A stretch of 43,772 bases of DNA from Pseudomonas sp. PA15(2017) (GCF_001945395.1 NZ_MSXV01000024.1:1-43772), one strand, 5' to 3'. Shown: positions 1 through 7,868, numbered from the stretch's first letter. Numbers and translations: made by a program. The notes: generated by a model not told the origin, from the sequence alone.

Positions 1-41
1 TGCTTTGCCCGCGACCTTCGCCCTGGATATAACCCATAAAC

Positions 42-75
42 GACAATGCCCCTATCAACCGATAGAGGCATTGTC
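42..75. terminator. Perfect-looking hairpin, possible terminator
   Basis: A 15-bp stem (42-56 with 61-75) with one mismatch and the 4-nt loop AACC. There is no strong T-run after it, so it is either a weak terminator of a gene to the left or part of a repeat. No gene is visible in 1-150. Confidence 0.45.
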
Positions 76-99
76 TTCAACTCACCCTCGGACTGCTAG

Positions 100-115
100 G
101 TTTTCACACAGTCTG
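100..115. repeat. Degenerate end of a GTTTTCACACGGCCTG element
   Basis: GTTTTCACACAGTCTG matches the terminal repeat of the element at 16662-16801 at 14 of 16 bases. Positions 1-20 also resemble the sub-terminal part of that element. It is probably a decayed relative with other DNA inserted between the two parts. Confidence 0.35.
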
Positions 116-150
116 CGAAGCCTCCCTTTTTCGTTACCGCGAACGGCTTA

Positions 151-385
151 GAGCCTGTTCAAAGTCTTGTCTGCGCATGAAGCGGCAACTACAAGGCAGG
201 AGCGGACATCGTTGCTTCACCTGTGGGAACGGGCGGGGGCGCCCAGTCCATGCCCGTGATTTTTCGCGGGCATGGCCCGCTCCCACAGATAATCACCAGT
301 CCATCCTACGAGACCGATCGGCCGCTCCCGCCCCACTTAGCCGCCAAAGTCGCCGAACCTGGGCTTAAAGATTATGAACAGGTTC
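151..385 (+). mobile_element. Miniature inverted-repeat element (MITE), copy 1
   Basis: A 235-bp non-coding element. Its ends are imperfect inverted repeats: GAGCCTGTTCAAAGTCTT at the left, and AAGATTATGAACAGGTTC at the right, which reads GAACCTGTTCATAATCTT on the other strand (15 of 18 match). TTA flanks both sides (148-150 and 386-388), which fits a 3-bp TNA target duplication. The right TTA is the complement of the serA stop codon TAA. A second copy, inverted and about 98% identical, lies at 11062-11283. The centre holds a REP-like hairpin (GTGGGAACGGGC paired with GCCCGCTCCCAC). The end sequence and TNA duplication recall IS5-family elements; that family link is inference. Confidence 0.75.
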
Positions 386-1615
386 TTAGAACAGCACGCG
401 GCTGCGAATGGTGCCATTGACCTGCTGCAGCTTCTCCAGCGCCAGGTCCGAGTAATCGGCATCGACGTCGATGACCACGTAGCCGACCTTGTCGTTGGTC
501 TGCAGGTACTGGCCGGAGATGTTGATGCCGTTGTCGGCGAACACCTTGTTGATCTCGCTCATCACACCCGGCACGTTGGCGTGGATGTGCAGCAGACGGT
601 GCTTGCCCGGGTGTGCCGGCAGGGCCACTTCCGGGAAGTTGACCGAGGACACCGAGGTGCCGTTGTCGCTGTACTTGACCAGCTTCTCGGCCACTTCGAG
701 GCCGATGTTGGCCTGGGCTTCGGCGGTGGAACCGCCGATGTGCGGGGTCAGGATCACGCGATCCAGGCCGCGTAGCGGGCTTTCGAAGACGTCGTCGTTG
801 GACTTCGGCTCGACCGGGAACACGTCGATGGCCGCGCCGATCAGGTGCTCGTCCTTGATTGCCTGAGCCAGATGGTCGAGTTCGACCACGGTGCCGCGGG
901 CGGCGTTGATCAGGATGCCGCCCTTCTTCATGGCGCGGATTTCCGCTTCGCCGATCATCCATTGGGTGGACGGCAGCTCCGGTACGTGCAGGGAGACGAT
1001 GTCGCACAGGCCGAGCAGGTCATGCAGCTTGCCGATCTGCTGAGCGTTGCCCAGTGGCAGCTTGGTCACGGTGTCGTAGAAGAACACCTGCATGCCGAGG
1101 GCTTCGGCGAGTACCGAGAGCTGGGTGCCGATCGAGCCATAACCGACGATACCCAGCTTCTTGCCGCGGATTTCGAAGGAGTTGGCTGCCGACTTGATCC
1201 AGCCGCCACGGTGGCAGGAGGCGTTCTTCTCGGGAATGCCGCGCAGCAGCAGGATGGCCTGGGCCAGCACCAGTTCGGCGACCGAACGGGTGTTGGAATA
1301 CGGCGCGTTGAACACGGCGATACCGCGCTCGCGAGCGGCGTCCAGGTCGACCTGGTTGGTGCCGATGCAGAAGCAGCCGACGGCGACCAGCTTCCTGGCG
1401 CAGTCGAAGACCTCTTCGGTCAGTTGGGTGCGCGAACGGATGCCGATGAAGTGTGCGTCGGCGATCTTGGCCTTCAGCTCATCGCCGGAGAGCGCGGTCT
1501 TGAGGTACTCGATGTTGGTGTAGCCGGACGCCTTCAGGGTATCCACGGCGTTTTGGTGGACGCCTTCGAGAAGAAGGAACTTGATCTTGCTCTTGTCGAG
1601 AGAGGTCGTGCTCAT
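386..1615 (-). CDS. serA: D-3-phosphoglycerate dehydrogenase
   Basis: Cytosolic enzyme that oxidises 3-phosphoglycerate to 3-phosphohydroxypyruvate, the first step of serine synthesis. At 409 aa it matches the short E. coli-type SerA. The Rossmann motif VGYGSIG is at about 157-163. The catalytic residues R240, E269 and H292 (in TPHIGGST) fall at the classic E. coli positions. A C-terminal ACT domain (about 340-409), which binds serine for feedback inhibition, is present. The gene is divergent from the D-2-hydroxyglutarate dehydrogenase gene across 184 nt. In Pseudomonas the two enzymes are known to be functionally coupled, because SerA also makes D-2-hydroxyglutarate while regenerating NAD+. 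Its TAA stop is shared with the target duplication of the MITE at 151-385. Confidence 0.97.
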   Translation of the reverse strand: MSTTSLDKSKIKFLLLEGVHQNAVDTLKASGYTNIEYLKTALSGDELKAKIADAHFIGIRSRTQLTEEVFDCARKLVAVGCFCIGTNQVDLDAARERGIAVFNAPYSNTRSVAELVLAQAILLLRGIPEKNASCHRGGWIKSAANSFEIRGKKLGIVGYGSIGTQLSVLAEALGMQVFFYDTVTKLPLGNAQQIGKLHDLLGLCDIVSLHVPELPSTQWMIGEAEIRAMKKGGILINAARGTVVELDHLAQAIKDEHLIGAAIDVFPVEPKSNDDVFESPLRGLDRVILTPHIGGSTAEAQANIGLEVAEKLVKYSDNGTSVSSVNFPEVALPAHPGKHRLLHIHANVPGVMSEINKVFADNGINISGQYLQTNDKVGYVVIDVDADYSDLALEKLQQVNGTIRSRVLF

Positions 1616-1799
1616 CGGAGTACCTGTTGCCCCACTAATTTAAGTGTCAGGAGAAGGATCGGCATGCTCGCCAATCGGGCCGGCAAGTCGCTGTACAGCG
1701 CGATTTGCGGGGGGCATATGCTAGCATGGCTTCCCTTTTCCTTGCTCGGTTGCGACCTGAACGGTTCTCAGGGCGACCATGAGCGTTTCGAGAGTTGTT

Positions 1800-3191
1800 A
1801 TGACCGATCTCATGCTGATTGACGAACTCAGAACGCTGGTCGAGCCCGGCAAGGTGCTCACCGACGCCGCGTCCCTGGAAACCTACGGCAAGGACTGGAC
1901 CCGGCAGTACACGCCTGCGCCCAGCGCCATCGTGTTTCCCAAGACGATCGAACAGGTGCAGGCCATCGTGCGCTGGGCCAACGCCCACAAGGTCGCCCTG
2001 GTGCCGTCGGGCGGTCGCACCGGGTTGTCGGCGGCGGCGGTGGCGGCCCACGGCGAGGTGGTGGTGGCGTTCGACTACATGAACCAGATCCTCGAATTCG
2101 ACGAATCCAACCGCACCGTGGTGTGCCAGCCGGGTGTGGTCACTGGCGTGCTGCAGCAGTTCGCCGAAGACAAGGGCCTGTACTACCCGGTGGATTTCGC
2201 CTCCAGCGGCTCCAGCCAGATCGGCGGCAACATCGGCACCAACGCCGGCGGCATCAAGGTGATTCGCTACGGCCTGACCCGTAACTGGGTGGCGGGGCTG
2301 AAAGTGGTCACCGGCACTGGCGAATTGCTCGAGTTGAACAAGGACCTGATCAAGAACGCCACCGGCTACGACCTGCGCCAGCTGTTCATCGGTGCCGAAG
2401 GCACCCTGGGCTTCGTGGTCGAGGCGACCATGCGCCTGGATCGCGCCCCGCGCAACCTCACCGCCATGGTGCTCGGCGCCGCGGATTTCGACTCGATCAT
2501 GCCGGTGCTGCACGCTTTCCAGAGCAAGCTCGACCTCACGGCCTTCGAGTTCTTCTCCGACAAGGGGCTGGCGCGGATCATGGCCCGCGGTGACGTACCG
2601 TCGCCCTTCGAGACCCGCTGCCCGTTCTACGCTCTGCTGGAGTTCGAGGCCAGCAGCGAGGAAGTGGCCAGCGAGGCGCTGAGCACCTTCGAGCACTGCA
2701 TCGAGCAGGGCTGGGTGCTGGACGGGGTGATGAGCCAGAGCCAGACGCAACTGAAGAACCTGTGGAAGCTGCGCGAGTACCTCTCCGAGACCATCTCGCA
2801 TCACACGCCCTACAAGAACGACATTTCCGTCACCGTCTCGAAGGTGCCGGCCTTTCTGCGCGATATCGACGCCATCGTCACCGAGCACTATCCCGACTAC
2901 GAAGTGGTCTGGTACGGCCATATCGGCGACGGCAACCTGCACCTGAACATCCTCAAGCCCGAGCATATGGACAGGGAGGCCTTTTTCGCCTCGTGCGCGC
3001 GGGTCAACAAATGGGTATTCGAGACCGTCCAGCGCTACAACGGCTCGATCTCCGCCGAGCACGGCGTGGGCCTGGTCAAACGCGATTACCTGGAATACAG
3101 CCGCTCACCGGCGGAAATTGCCTATATGAAGGCGATCAAGGCGGTGTTCGACCCCAACGGCATCATGAACCCGGGCAAGATCTTCGCCTGA
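1800..3191 (+). CDS. FAD-linked D-2-hydroxyglutarate dehydrogenase
   Basis: Oxidises D-2-hydroxyglutarate back to 2-oxoglutarate, passing electrons to the respiratory chain through ETF in characterised Pseudomonas homologues. The product is 463 aa from ATG 1800. An in-frame ATG at 1779 would add seven residues and also has an AGGG upstream, so the start is not certain. The N-terminal FAD_binding_4 (PCMH-type) domain has the VPSGGRTGLS motif. The C-terminal FAD-oxidase domain carries the metal-site signatures GHIGDGNLHLN and EHGVG and ends in the usual FDPNGIMNPGKIF. It is the orthologue of PA0317 by position and sequence. The FAH gene follows 24 nt downstream, probably in one operon. Confidence 0.93.
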   Translation: MTDLMLIDELRTLVEPGKVLTDAASLETYGKDWTRQYTPAPSAIVFPKTIEQVQAIVRWANAHKVALVPSGGRTGLSAAAVAAHGEVVVAFDYMNQILEFDESNRTVVCQPGVVTGVLQQFAEDKGLYYPVDFASSGSSQIGGNIGTNAGGIKVIRYGLTRNWVAGLKVVTGTGELLELNKDLIKNATGYDLRQLFIGAEGTLGFVVEATMRLDRAPRNLTAMVLGAADFDSIMPVLHAFQSKLDLTAFEFFSDKGLARIMARGDVPSPFETRCPFYALLEFEASSEEVASEALSTFEHCIEQGWVLDGVMSQSQTQLKNLWKLREYLSETISHHTPYKNDISVTVSKVPAFLRDIDAIVTEHYPDYEVVWYGHIGDGNLHLNILKPEHMDREAFFASCARVNKWVFETVQRYNGSISAEHGVGLVKRDYLEYSRSPAEIAYMKAIKAVFDPNGIMNPGKIFA

Positions 3192-3215
3192 ACGTGCACA
3201 ACAACAGGAGCGACC

Positions 3216-3881
3216 ATGAGCTACCAGCACCAGTACATCGATGGCACCCGCATCCATTTCCCGCTGGGCAAGGTGGTATGCGTCGGCCGTAACTACGCCG
3301 AGCATGCCAAGGAACTCAACAATCCGCTGCCGACCGAGCCCATGCTGTTCATCAAGCCCGGCAGCTGCGTGGTGCCCCTGGAAGGCGGCTTCAGCATCCC
3401 GCAAGACCGCGGCTCCGTGCACTATGAAGTGGAAATCGCCGTGCTGATCGGCAAACCGCTGTCGCGTAAACCGAGCGAAGAAGAAGTACTCGACGCCATC
3501 TCCGGTTTCGCCCCGGCGCTGGACCTGACCCTGCGCGATGTACAGAACAAGCTCAAGGACAAGGGCCACCCGTGGGAGCCGGCCAAGTCCTTCGACGGCG
3601 CCTGCGTGCTGGCGCCCTTCGTGCCGGGCGACGCGATCAGCGAGCTGTCCGACATCGGCATCCGCCTGACCATCAACGGCGACGTGCGCCAGGACGGCAC
3701 CAGCGGCGACATGATCTTCCCGATCGTGCCGGTGATCCAGGAAATGGCCGGGCACTTCAACCTGCAGCCTGGCGACGTGATTCTTACCGGCACGCCCGCT
3801 GGCGTCGGCCCGCTGAATACCGGCGACGAGCTGGTGCTGGATCTGGTTGGTCACTCCAGCTTCGCCAGCCGGGTGATCTGA
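3216..3881 (+). CDS. Fumarylacetoacetate hydrolase (FAH) family protein
   Basis: A 221-aa single-domain FAH-family protein of the small YcgM/FAHD1 type, whose members act as acylpyruvate hydrolases, oxaloacetate decarboxylases or oxaloacetate tautomerases. The family signature is clear: VCVGRNYAEHAKE near the N-terminus, the metal-binding VHYEVEIAVLIG (E-x-E) at about residue 70, and the conserved ending LTGTPAGVGPL near residue 195. A good Shine-Dalgarno (CAGGAG) precedes the ATG. It lies 24 nt after the D-2-hydroxyglutarate dehydrogenase, so removal of a side product of 2-oxoacid metabolism is plausible. The actual substrate cannot be read from sequence. Confidence 0.88.
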   Translation: MSYQHQYIDGTRIHFPLGKVVCVGRNYAEHAKELNNPLPTEPMLFIKPGSCVVPLEGGFSIPQDRGSVHYEVEIAVLIGKPLSRKPSEEEVLDAISGFAPALDLTLRDVQNKLKDKGHPWEPAKSFDGACVLAPFVPGDAISELSDIGIRLTINGDVRQDGTSGDMIFPIVPVIQEMAGHFNLQPGDVILTGTPAGVGPLNTGDELVLDLVGHSSFASRVI

Positions 3882-3942
3882 CAGGCGTAGCGCCCCATCC
3901 ATGGGCTGCTGAAAGGCAGAAGCGGACATCGTTGCTTTACCT

Positions 3943-3993
3943 GTGGGAGCGGGCCATGCCCGCGAAAAAATCACGGGCATGGCCCGTTCCCAC
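3943..3993. repeat. REP-like hairpin after the FAH gene
   Basis: A 20-bp stem with one mismatch (3943-3962 with 3974-3993; arms GTGGGAGCGGGCCATGCCCG and its partner) and an A-rich 11-nt loop. The 30 bases before it also match the MITE at 151-385. It may act as a transcription barrier for the operon upstream. Confidence 0.8.
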
Positions 3994-4060
3994 GATGGAT
4001 CGGTGAACGTCCGCTTGCGCCACACGGCGGTCATCGGCCCTGAACCCGGCCTCCTGCCAA

Positions 4061-4098
4061 TTAAGCTTCGCTTAAGCCCGCTTTAAGGCTCGCTTCAG
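4061..4098 (+). promoter_or_regulatory. CarR/BqsR-type binding array (TTAAG every 11 bp)
   Basis: TTAAG occurs at 4061, 4072 and 4083, with a fourth, degenerate TTCAG at 4094; each is separated by exactly six bases. From memory, the P. aeruginosa BqsR (CarR) site is TTAAG-N6-TTAAG. The array sits about 50 bp before the carO start, where an OmpR-type activator would bind next to a promoter -35. The site reading is direct; assignment to CarR is inference from the motif and from carO regulation in P. aeruginosa. Confidence 0.75.
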
Positions 4099-4147
4099 CT
4101 AGGCGACTTAACCTGACCCCGTCATCTACAGATAGAGGGTCATCCCC

Positions 4148-4495
4148 ATGAAAGCTCCCGTCATCGCACTGCTGCTCGCTCCGCTGTTCTCCACCGCCGC
4201 TCTGGCTGCCGGCTATACCGGCCCGGGCCAGGTCGCCCAGGTCACCACGGTCGAGCAGGCTCTGAAAGCCGGCGACGACACGCCGGTGGTGCTGCAGGGC
4301 CAGATCACCAAGCGCCTGCAGGACGAACTCTATGAGTTCAAGGACGCCACCGGCACCATCCACGTCGAGATCGACGACGAAGACTGGCCGCCGCAGGCCA
4401 TCTCCGAGAAGGCCACCGTCAAACTGACCGGTGAAGTCGACAAGGACCTGACCAGCCGTGAAATCGACGTCGATATCGTCGAACTGGTGAAATAA
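4148..4495 (+). CDS. carO: CarO-like periplasmic OB-fold (YgiW/BOF) protein
   Basis: A 115-aa secreted protein. Residues 1-20 form a signal peptide (hydrophobic core VIALLLAPLFS, cleavage after ALA), followed by a bacterial OB-fold (BOF) domain with the family pattern VVLQGQITKRL, YEFKDATGTIHVEIDDEDW, VKLTGEVDKDL and REIDVDIVELV. It is the positional and sequence counterpart of PA0320 CarO, a calcium-regulated protein in P. aeruginosa linked to calcium homeostasis and stress tolerance. The 11-bp TTAAG array just upstream supports the same control by the CarSR/BqsSR two-component system. The RBS (GAGGGT) is moderate. A terminator hairpin follows at 4533-4560. Confidence 0.85.
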   Translation: MKAPVIALLLAPLFSTAALAAGYTGPGQVAQVTTVEQALKAGDDTPVVLQGQITKRLQDELYEFKDATGTIHVEIDDEDWPPQAISEKATVKLTGEVDKDLTSREIDVDIVELVK

Positions 4496-4532
4496 GCCGC
4501 ACGCTGTTAGCTTCCCATCACCGCATTGAATG

Positions 4533-4560
4533 GCCGCCTCTCGATGATTCGAGGGGCGGC
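4533..4560 (+). terminator. Rho-independent terminator-like hairpin after carO
   Basis: GCCGCCTCTCG pairs with CGAGGGGCGGC (one G-T position) around the loop ATGATT, followed by a T-rich stretch. It separates carO from carP, so carP may have its own promoter or rely on read-through. Confidence 0.6.
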
Positions 4561-4594
4561 GTCGTCATTTCTGTCGTTGCATATGTGAGTCGCC

Positions 4595-5509
4595 ATGGGC
4601 CGTCTGTTTTCGATCAAGGGATTACTCCTGCTGTTGGTGCTTGTGCTGTTGGCCGCACTGGTCACCGTTGCCGTGCAGTTCCGCCTGTTCGAACGGGCGT
4701 GGTTCAATGTCAGCCAGCCGGTCGAGGCGCCCGCCCACTCGCTGTGGCTGAGCGACTACAGGGTGGTGATCGAGGCACAGCGAATCGAAGGGCTGGAGGA
4801 TGACGTATCAGCGTTGACCTACGACCCTGATCGCAAGAGCCTGTATACCGTCACCAACCAGCACCCCAAGCTGATCGAGCTGTCGCTGGATGGCAGAGTG
4901 CTGAGGCAGATCGAGCTGATCGGCTTTGGCGATCCGGAAGCCGTCGAATATGTGGCACCCGGACGCTTCGTGATCGCTGACGAGCGAGCGCAGCGGCTGG
5001 TCAAGGTGAGGATCGATGAGAACACCACGTCCATCGATGCTGCCGAAGGGCAGCAGATGTCGCTGGGCCTGGAAATGGGCACCAAGAACAAGGGCTTCGA
5101 GGGCCTTGCCTATGACCTGAAAGGTCAGCGGCTGTTCGTGGCCAAGGAGCGCGACCCGATGCGCATCTACGAAGTGCAGGGCTTCCCCAACCTCGACCCG
5201 GCAACGCCCAGTCCCGTGCAGATTCGCGATGACCGCAAACGCGACGCCGGCATCTTCGTGCGTGATCTTTCCAGCCTGCACTACGACAGCCTGACCGGCC
5301 ACCTGCTGGCGCTCTCGGACGAGTCGCGTCTGGTCGTGGAGTTGGATGAGGCGGGCAAGCCGATCAGTAGCCTGTCACTGCTGCAGGGGCAGCAGGGCCT
5401 GAAGAAATCGGTACCGCAAGCCGAAGGCATCACCATAGATGACCAGGGCGTGTTGTACATGACCAGCGAACCCAACCTGTTCTACACCTTCGAGAAAAAG
5501 TCCGGCTGA
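4595..5509 (+). CDS. carP: CarP-like SdiA-regulated-domain beta-propeller protein
   Basis: A 304-aa protein with an N-terminal membrane anchor or uncleaved signal (about residues 8-28, Leu/Val-rich) followed by a SdiA-regulated (YjiK-like) beta-propeller domain. Typical propeller blade sequences are visible: DDVSALTYDPDRKSLYTVTN, FGDPEAVEYVAPGRFVI, NKGFEGLAYDLKGQRLFVAKE, LHYDSLTGHLLALSDESR and AEGITIDDQGVLYMTSEPN. It matches PA0327 CarP, a calcium-induced protein affecting calcium accumulation and pyocyanin. In PAO1 several genes separate carO and carP; here they are neighbours. The periplasmic orientation is inferred from the single N-terminal segment. No TTAAG array was found immediately upstream. 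Confidence 0.82.
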   Translation: MGRLFSIKGLLLLLVLVLLAALVTVAVQFRLFERAWFNVSQPVEAPAHSLWLSDYRVVIEAQRIEGLEDDVSALTYDPDRKSLYTVTNQHPKLIELSLDGRVLRQIELIGFGDPEAVEYVAPGRFVIADERAQRLVKVRIDENTTSIDAAEGQQMSLGLEMGTKNKGFEGLAYDLKGQRLFVAKERDPMRIYEVQGFPNLDPATPSPVQIRDDRKRDAGIFVRDLSSLHYDSLTGHLLALSDESRLVVELDEAGKPISSLSLLQGQQGLKKSVPQAEGITIDDQGVLYMTSEPNLFYTFEKKSG

Positions 5510-5593
5510 TCGGCCGTTCGACCTTGCCCAGTCCTGCCTGCGGTATTGAGCGCCGCAATCACCTCGCCGCGGCGGCGCCGATGGGCAGTCGCA

Positions 5594-5654
5594 GGCTGGC
5601 CTGGTGAACACGCCAGCCGGGGCAGGCCGCGCGCCACCAGCAGTGCTGGTGGCG
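5594..5654. terminator. Two hairpins between convergent carP and aaaA
   Basis: GGCTGGC (5594-5600) pairs with GCCAGCC (5613-5619), and a perfect 11-bp palindrome CGCCACCAGCA/TGCTGGTGGCG lies at 5632-5654. Neither has a T-run. They occupy the 182-nt convergent gap and may be a bidirectional transcription barrier; no gene is visible there. Confidence 0.4.
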
Positions 5655-5691
5655 GGTGCGGCATGATCCAGCCAGCGGGCGAAGTTGTAGA

Positions 5692-7644
5692 TCAGAACTG
5701 GTACTGCATGCCCAGGCTGTAGCCGGCCTGGTCACCGTTGTCGTGCTGCAGGCGCGCATTGGCTTCGGCGTAGACCGCAAAGGCCTCGCTGATGGTCAGT
5801 TGCGTGCCGAGGCGCGCACGGGCGAAGTGCTTGTCGTTTTGTCGCCCATTGGTCACCCGGCGCGTGGAACCATCGGCCAGGCTGGTCACCATGAAGTCCT
5901 CGTTCATGCCATCGCCCAGCTCTTCGATCCAGGTCAGGCTGGCATACGGCTGCAGACGCATGGCCCGATCCAGGGTGATGTGGCCGCGTACTTGCCAGCC
6001 GAGGCTCAACTCCAACGAATCAAAGCGCTCGTCGGCGAAGCGCAGGGCGGTGCGTTGTGTGGACCTTTCGCTGAAGCCATCGAGCTTGTAACGACGATAG
6101 TCGAGCCCCACCTGCGGTCCGGTACGCCAGTCGCCGAACAGCAGGTCATGGCCGCCAAGCAGGCGTGCGCCCCAGAAGGTTGCATCGGTATCGCCTGAAA
6201 GCCTCTGGTCGAGCAGCACCGGGCCGCCGGCGTTGCCCTGGATGAACACCGAACGAGTCATGTCGAAGCGGGTACGGCCCGCACTGAGGTTGGCGTTCAG
6301 CCACAGCGGCCCGGCGTTGCCCAGCAGCGCATGAAGGCCGGCCTGCCAGGTATCGCTCTGCACCTTGCCGCCGTGCTGCAGGTCGTCCTTGCCACGGATG
6401 AAGCTGAGGCCGGCACCAATGTTCAGTATCTCGCCGAGTTGGGCATCGCCAAACAGGTAGGCGGTGGCCTGGCGGGAGCGTTGCTGCAACGGGCCGTCGA
6501 AGCCGCCACTGGGCTGCCATTCACCTTCCACGCCAACTGCGCCGTCGACGCTGCCGACCTCGCGTGGCGTGGCACGCAGGGCTTGCCAGCGCCGTTCCAG
6601 CAGGCGCTGGTGGGTTTGCTGCTGGCGCAGCAGCGAATCTTCCAGTGTGCCCAGCATTGCACCGCCGGATTGCGCCGCATAGCGCAGGTCGGTGTTGGTC
6701 GCCTCCAGCACCAGGCGCGTCAGCAGGCGGGAATAGTCACGCAGGCGCTGGGCGATGCGTTCTGCGCCAAGGGCGTCGACCAGCACGGTCTGGTTGTCGA
6801 GAGCCGGGTCGTGCCAGGTGGCGCCGCCGGGAATGGCTGGGTTGGTGGTCTGCTGATAGCCGTCGAGGTCGCCGATGTCCCAATTGGTGGCCTCGACGAA
6901 GAGGACCGGAATGTTCAGGCCCTCGAAGCTTTCCGCGTCGCTGCAGCAGCCGGTGCCGGCAGGATAGCCGGGATTCAGACCGGGATTGGTGGATAAATCG
7001 ATGCCCAGTTCCTTGGCGATGCGCAGGCTATGCTCGCGCAGCGCCGTCAGCTCCTGCGCGGCGACGCTGTCCGAGCCGGCGTGGGCATACATCCTGTCAC
7101 CGGTGATCAGGCTGTCGATGTTGATCATGCCGGTCAGGCGGGCGCGTGCCTCGGTATCCAGAGCGGCGACGTAGGCGCGCGAGCCGCGCAGACCCTCTTC
7201 CTCGGCACCGAAGCCGATGAAGGTCACGCCATCCTCGAATGACAGACCGGCCAGGTTGCGGGCGATCTCCGTCAGCACCCCCGCACCGGAGGCATTGTCG
7301 TCCAGCCCTTGCAGGGCTGGGCGGCCGAAGAAGGTGTCGAAATGGGCGCCGACCACCAGGTTGTTGCCGCTGATGCCGCCAGCTTCGACGATCAGGTTCT
7401 GCGAGCTGCGGTTGCCGGCCCAGGTGAAGTCCTGGCGATAACTGTCATAGCCGGTCGCCGCCATGCGCTGTTGCATCCAGTCGCTCGCGCCCGCAAAACT
7501 GCTGGTGCCGCGATAGCGGCCCGGGTAGTCGTTGATCAACCGGTCGACGGTTGCGCCCGCGTACTCGCCGTATTGATACGCCGTGGCCAGGCTGGGCAAT
7601 AGCGTACCCGCCAAGCCCATGCCCAAGATGAGAGATCTGATCAC
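5692..7644 (-). CDS. aaaA: AaaA-like M28 aminopeptidase autotransporter
   Basis: A 650-aa type V secreted peptidase. P. aeruginosa AaaA (PA0328, same neighbourhood) removes N-terminal arginine from peptides at the cell surface. I use the GTG start at 7644 because AAGGAG lies six bases before it and a signal peptide begins immediately (MIRSLILGMGLAGTLLPSLATA); in-frame codons further upstream have no such support. Zinc-peptidase M28 residues are visible: H101 (GAHFD), D115 (GLDDNASG), E149/E150 (AEEEG) and D177. The C-terminal third is a beta-barrel autotransporter domain ending in the outer-membrane signature YQF. Surface location and arginine specificity are inferred from the orthologue. Confidence 0.88.
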   Translation of the reverse strand: MIRSLILGMGLAGTLLPSLATAYQYGEYAGATVDRLINDYPGRYRGTSSFAGASDWMQQRMAATGYDSYRQDFTWAGNRSSQNLIVEAGGISGNNLVVGAHFDTFFGRPALQGLDDNASGAGVLTEIARNLAGLSFEDGVTFIGFGAEEEGLRGSRAYVAALDTEARARLTGMINIDSLITGDRMYAHAGSDSVAAQELTALREHSLRIAKELGIDLSTNPGLNPGYPAGTGCCSDAESFEGLNIPVLFVEATNWDIGDLDGYQQTTNPAIPGGATWHDPALDNQTVLVDALGAERIAQRLRDYSRLLTRLVLEATNTDLRYAAQSGGAMLGTLEDSLLRQQQTHQRLLERRWQALRATPREVGSVDGAVGVEGEWQPSGGFDGPLQQRSRQATAYLFGDAQLGEILNIGAGLSFIRGKDDLQHGGKVQSDTWQAGLHALLGNAGPLWLNANLSAGRTRFDMTRSVFIQGNAGGPVLLDQRLSGDTDATFWGARLLGGHDLLFGDWRTGPQVGLDYRRYKLDGFSERSTQRTALRFADERFDSLELSLGWQVRGHITLDRAMRLQPYASLTWIEELGDGMNEDFMVTSLADGSTRRVTNGRQNDKHFARARLGTQLTISEAFAVYAEANARLQHDNGDQAGYSLGMQYQF

Positions 7645-7847
7645 ATCATGCTCCTTATGCTGTCGTTGTCTGGCGTCCATTGCAGAGCAGTATGCGGGCC
7701 GGAAACCGTAACGGGCAGGAAAAAGGCGCAGGAAAAGGATACAAGTGTCGCCCGCGTGTAAAAAGCAGCTATCCGTTACGCTGGGCAGTGACGGGTACGG
7801 GCCGCTGAGTGGCGAATGCGCACCTGTTTGGTGCGTTTTGGCAGGGA

Positions 7848-7868
7848 GGCGGGCGCTGGGCGCCCGCC
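7848..7868. terminator. GC hairpin just after rpiA
   Basis: A perfect 9-bp stem GGCGGGCGC/GCGCCCGCC with loop TGG, starting nine bases beyond the rpiA stop. There is no T-run on the rpiA strand. A second small hairpin (CGCACC/GGTGCG) lies at 7819-7835. The 232-nt gap to aaaA holds no gene. Confidence 0.45.

Noticed and set aside
177..420. Short frames inside MITE copy 1 (and their counterparts in copy 2)
   Set aside because: The frames differ between copies because of indels, and there is no ribosome site; the element is non-coding.
1647..3062. 471-codon open frame antisense to D-2-hydroxyglutarate dehydrogenase
   Set aside because: Mirror frame of a well-supported enzyme.
7819..7839. CGCACC/GGTGCG hairpin with TTTT, terminator-like on the plus strand
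   Set aside because: No plus-strand gene lies upstream to terminate; kept only as a remark under the rpiA hairpin.
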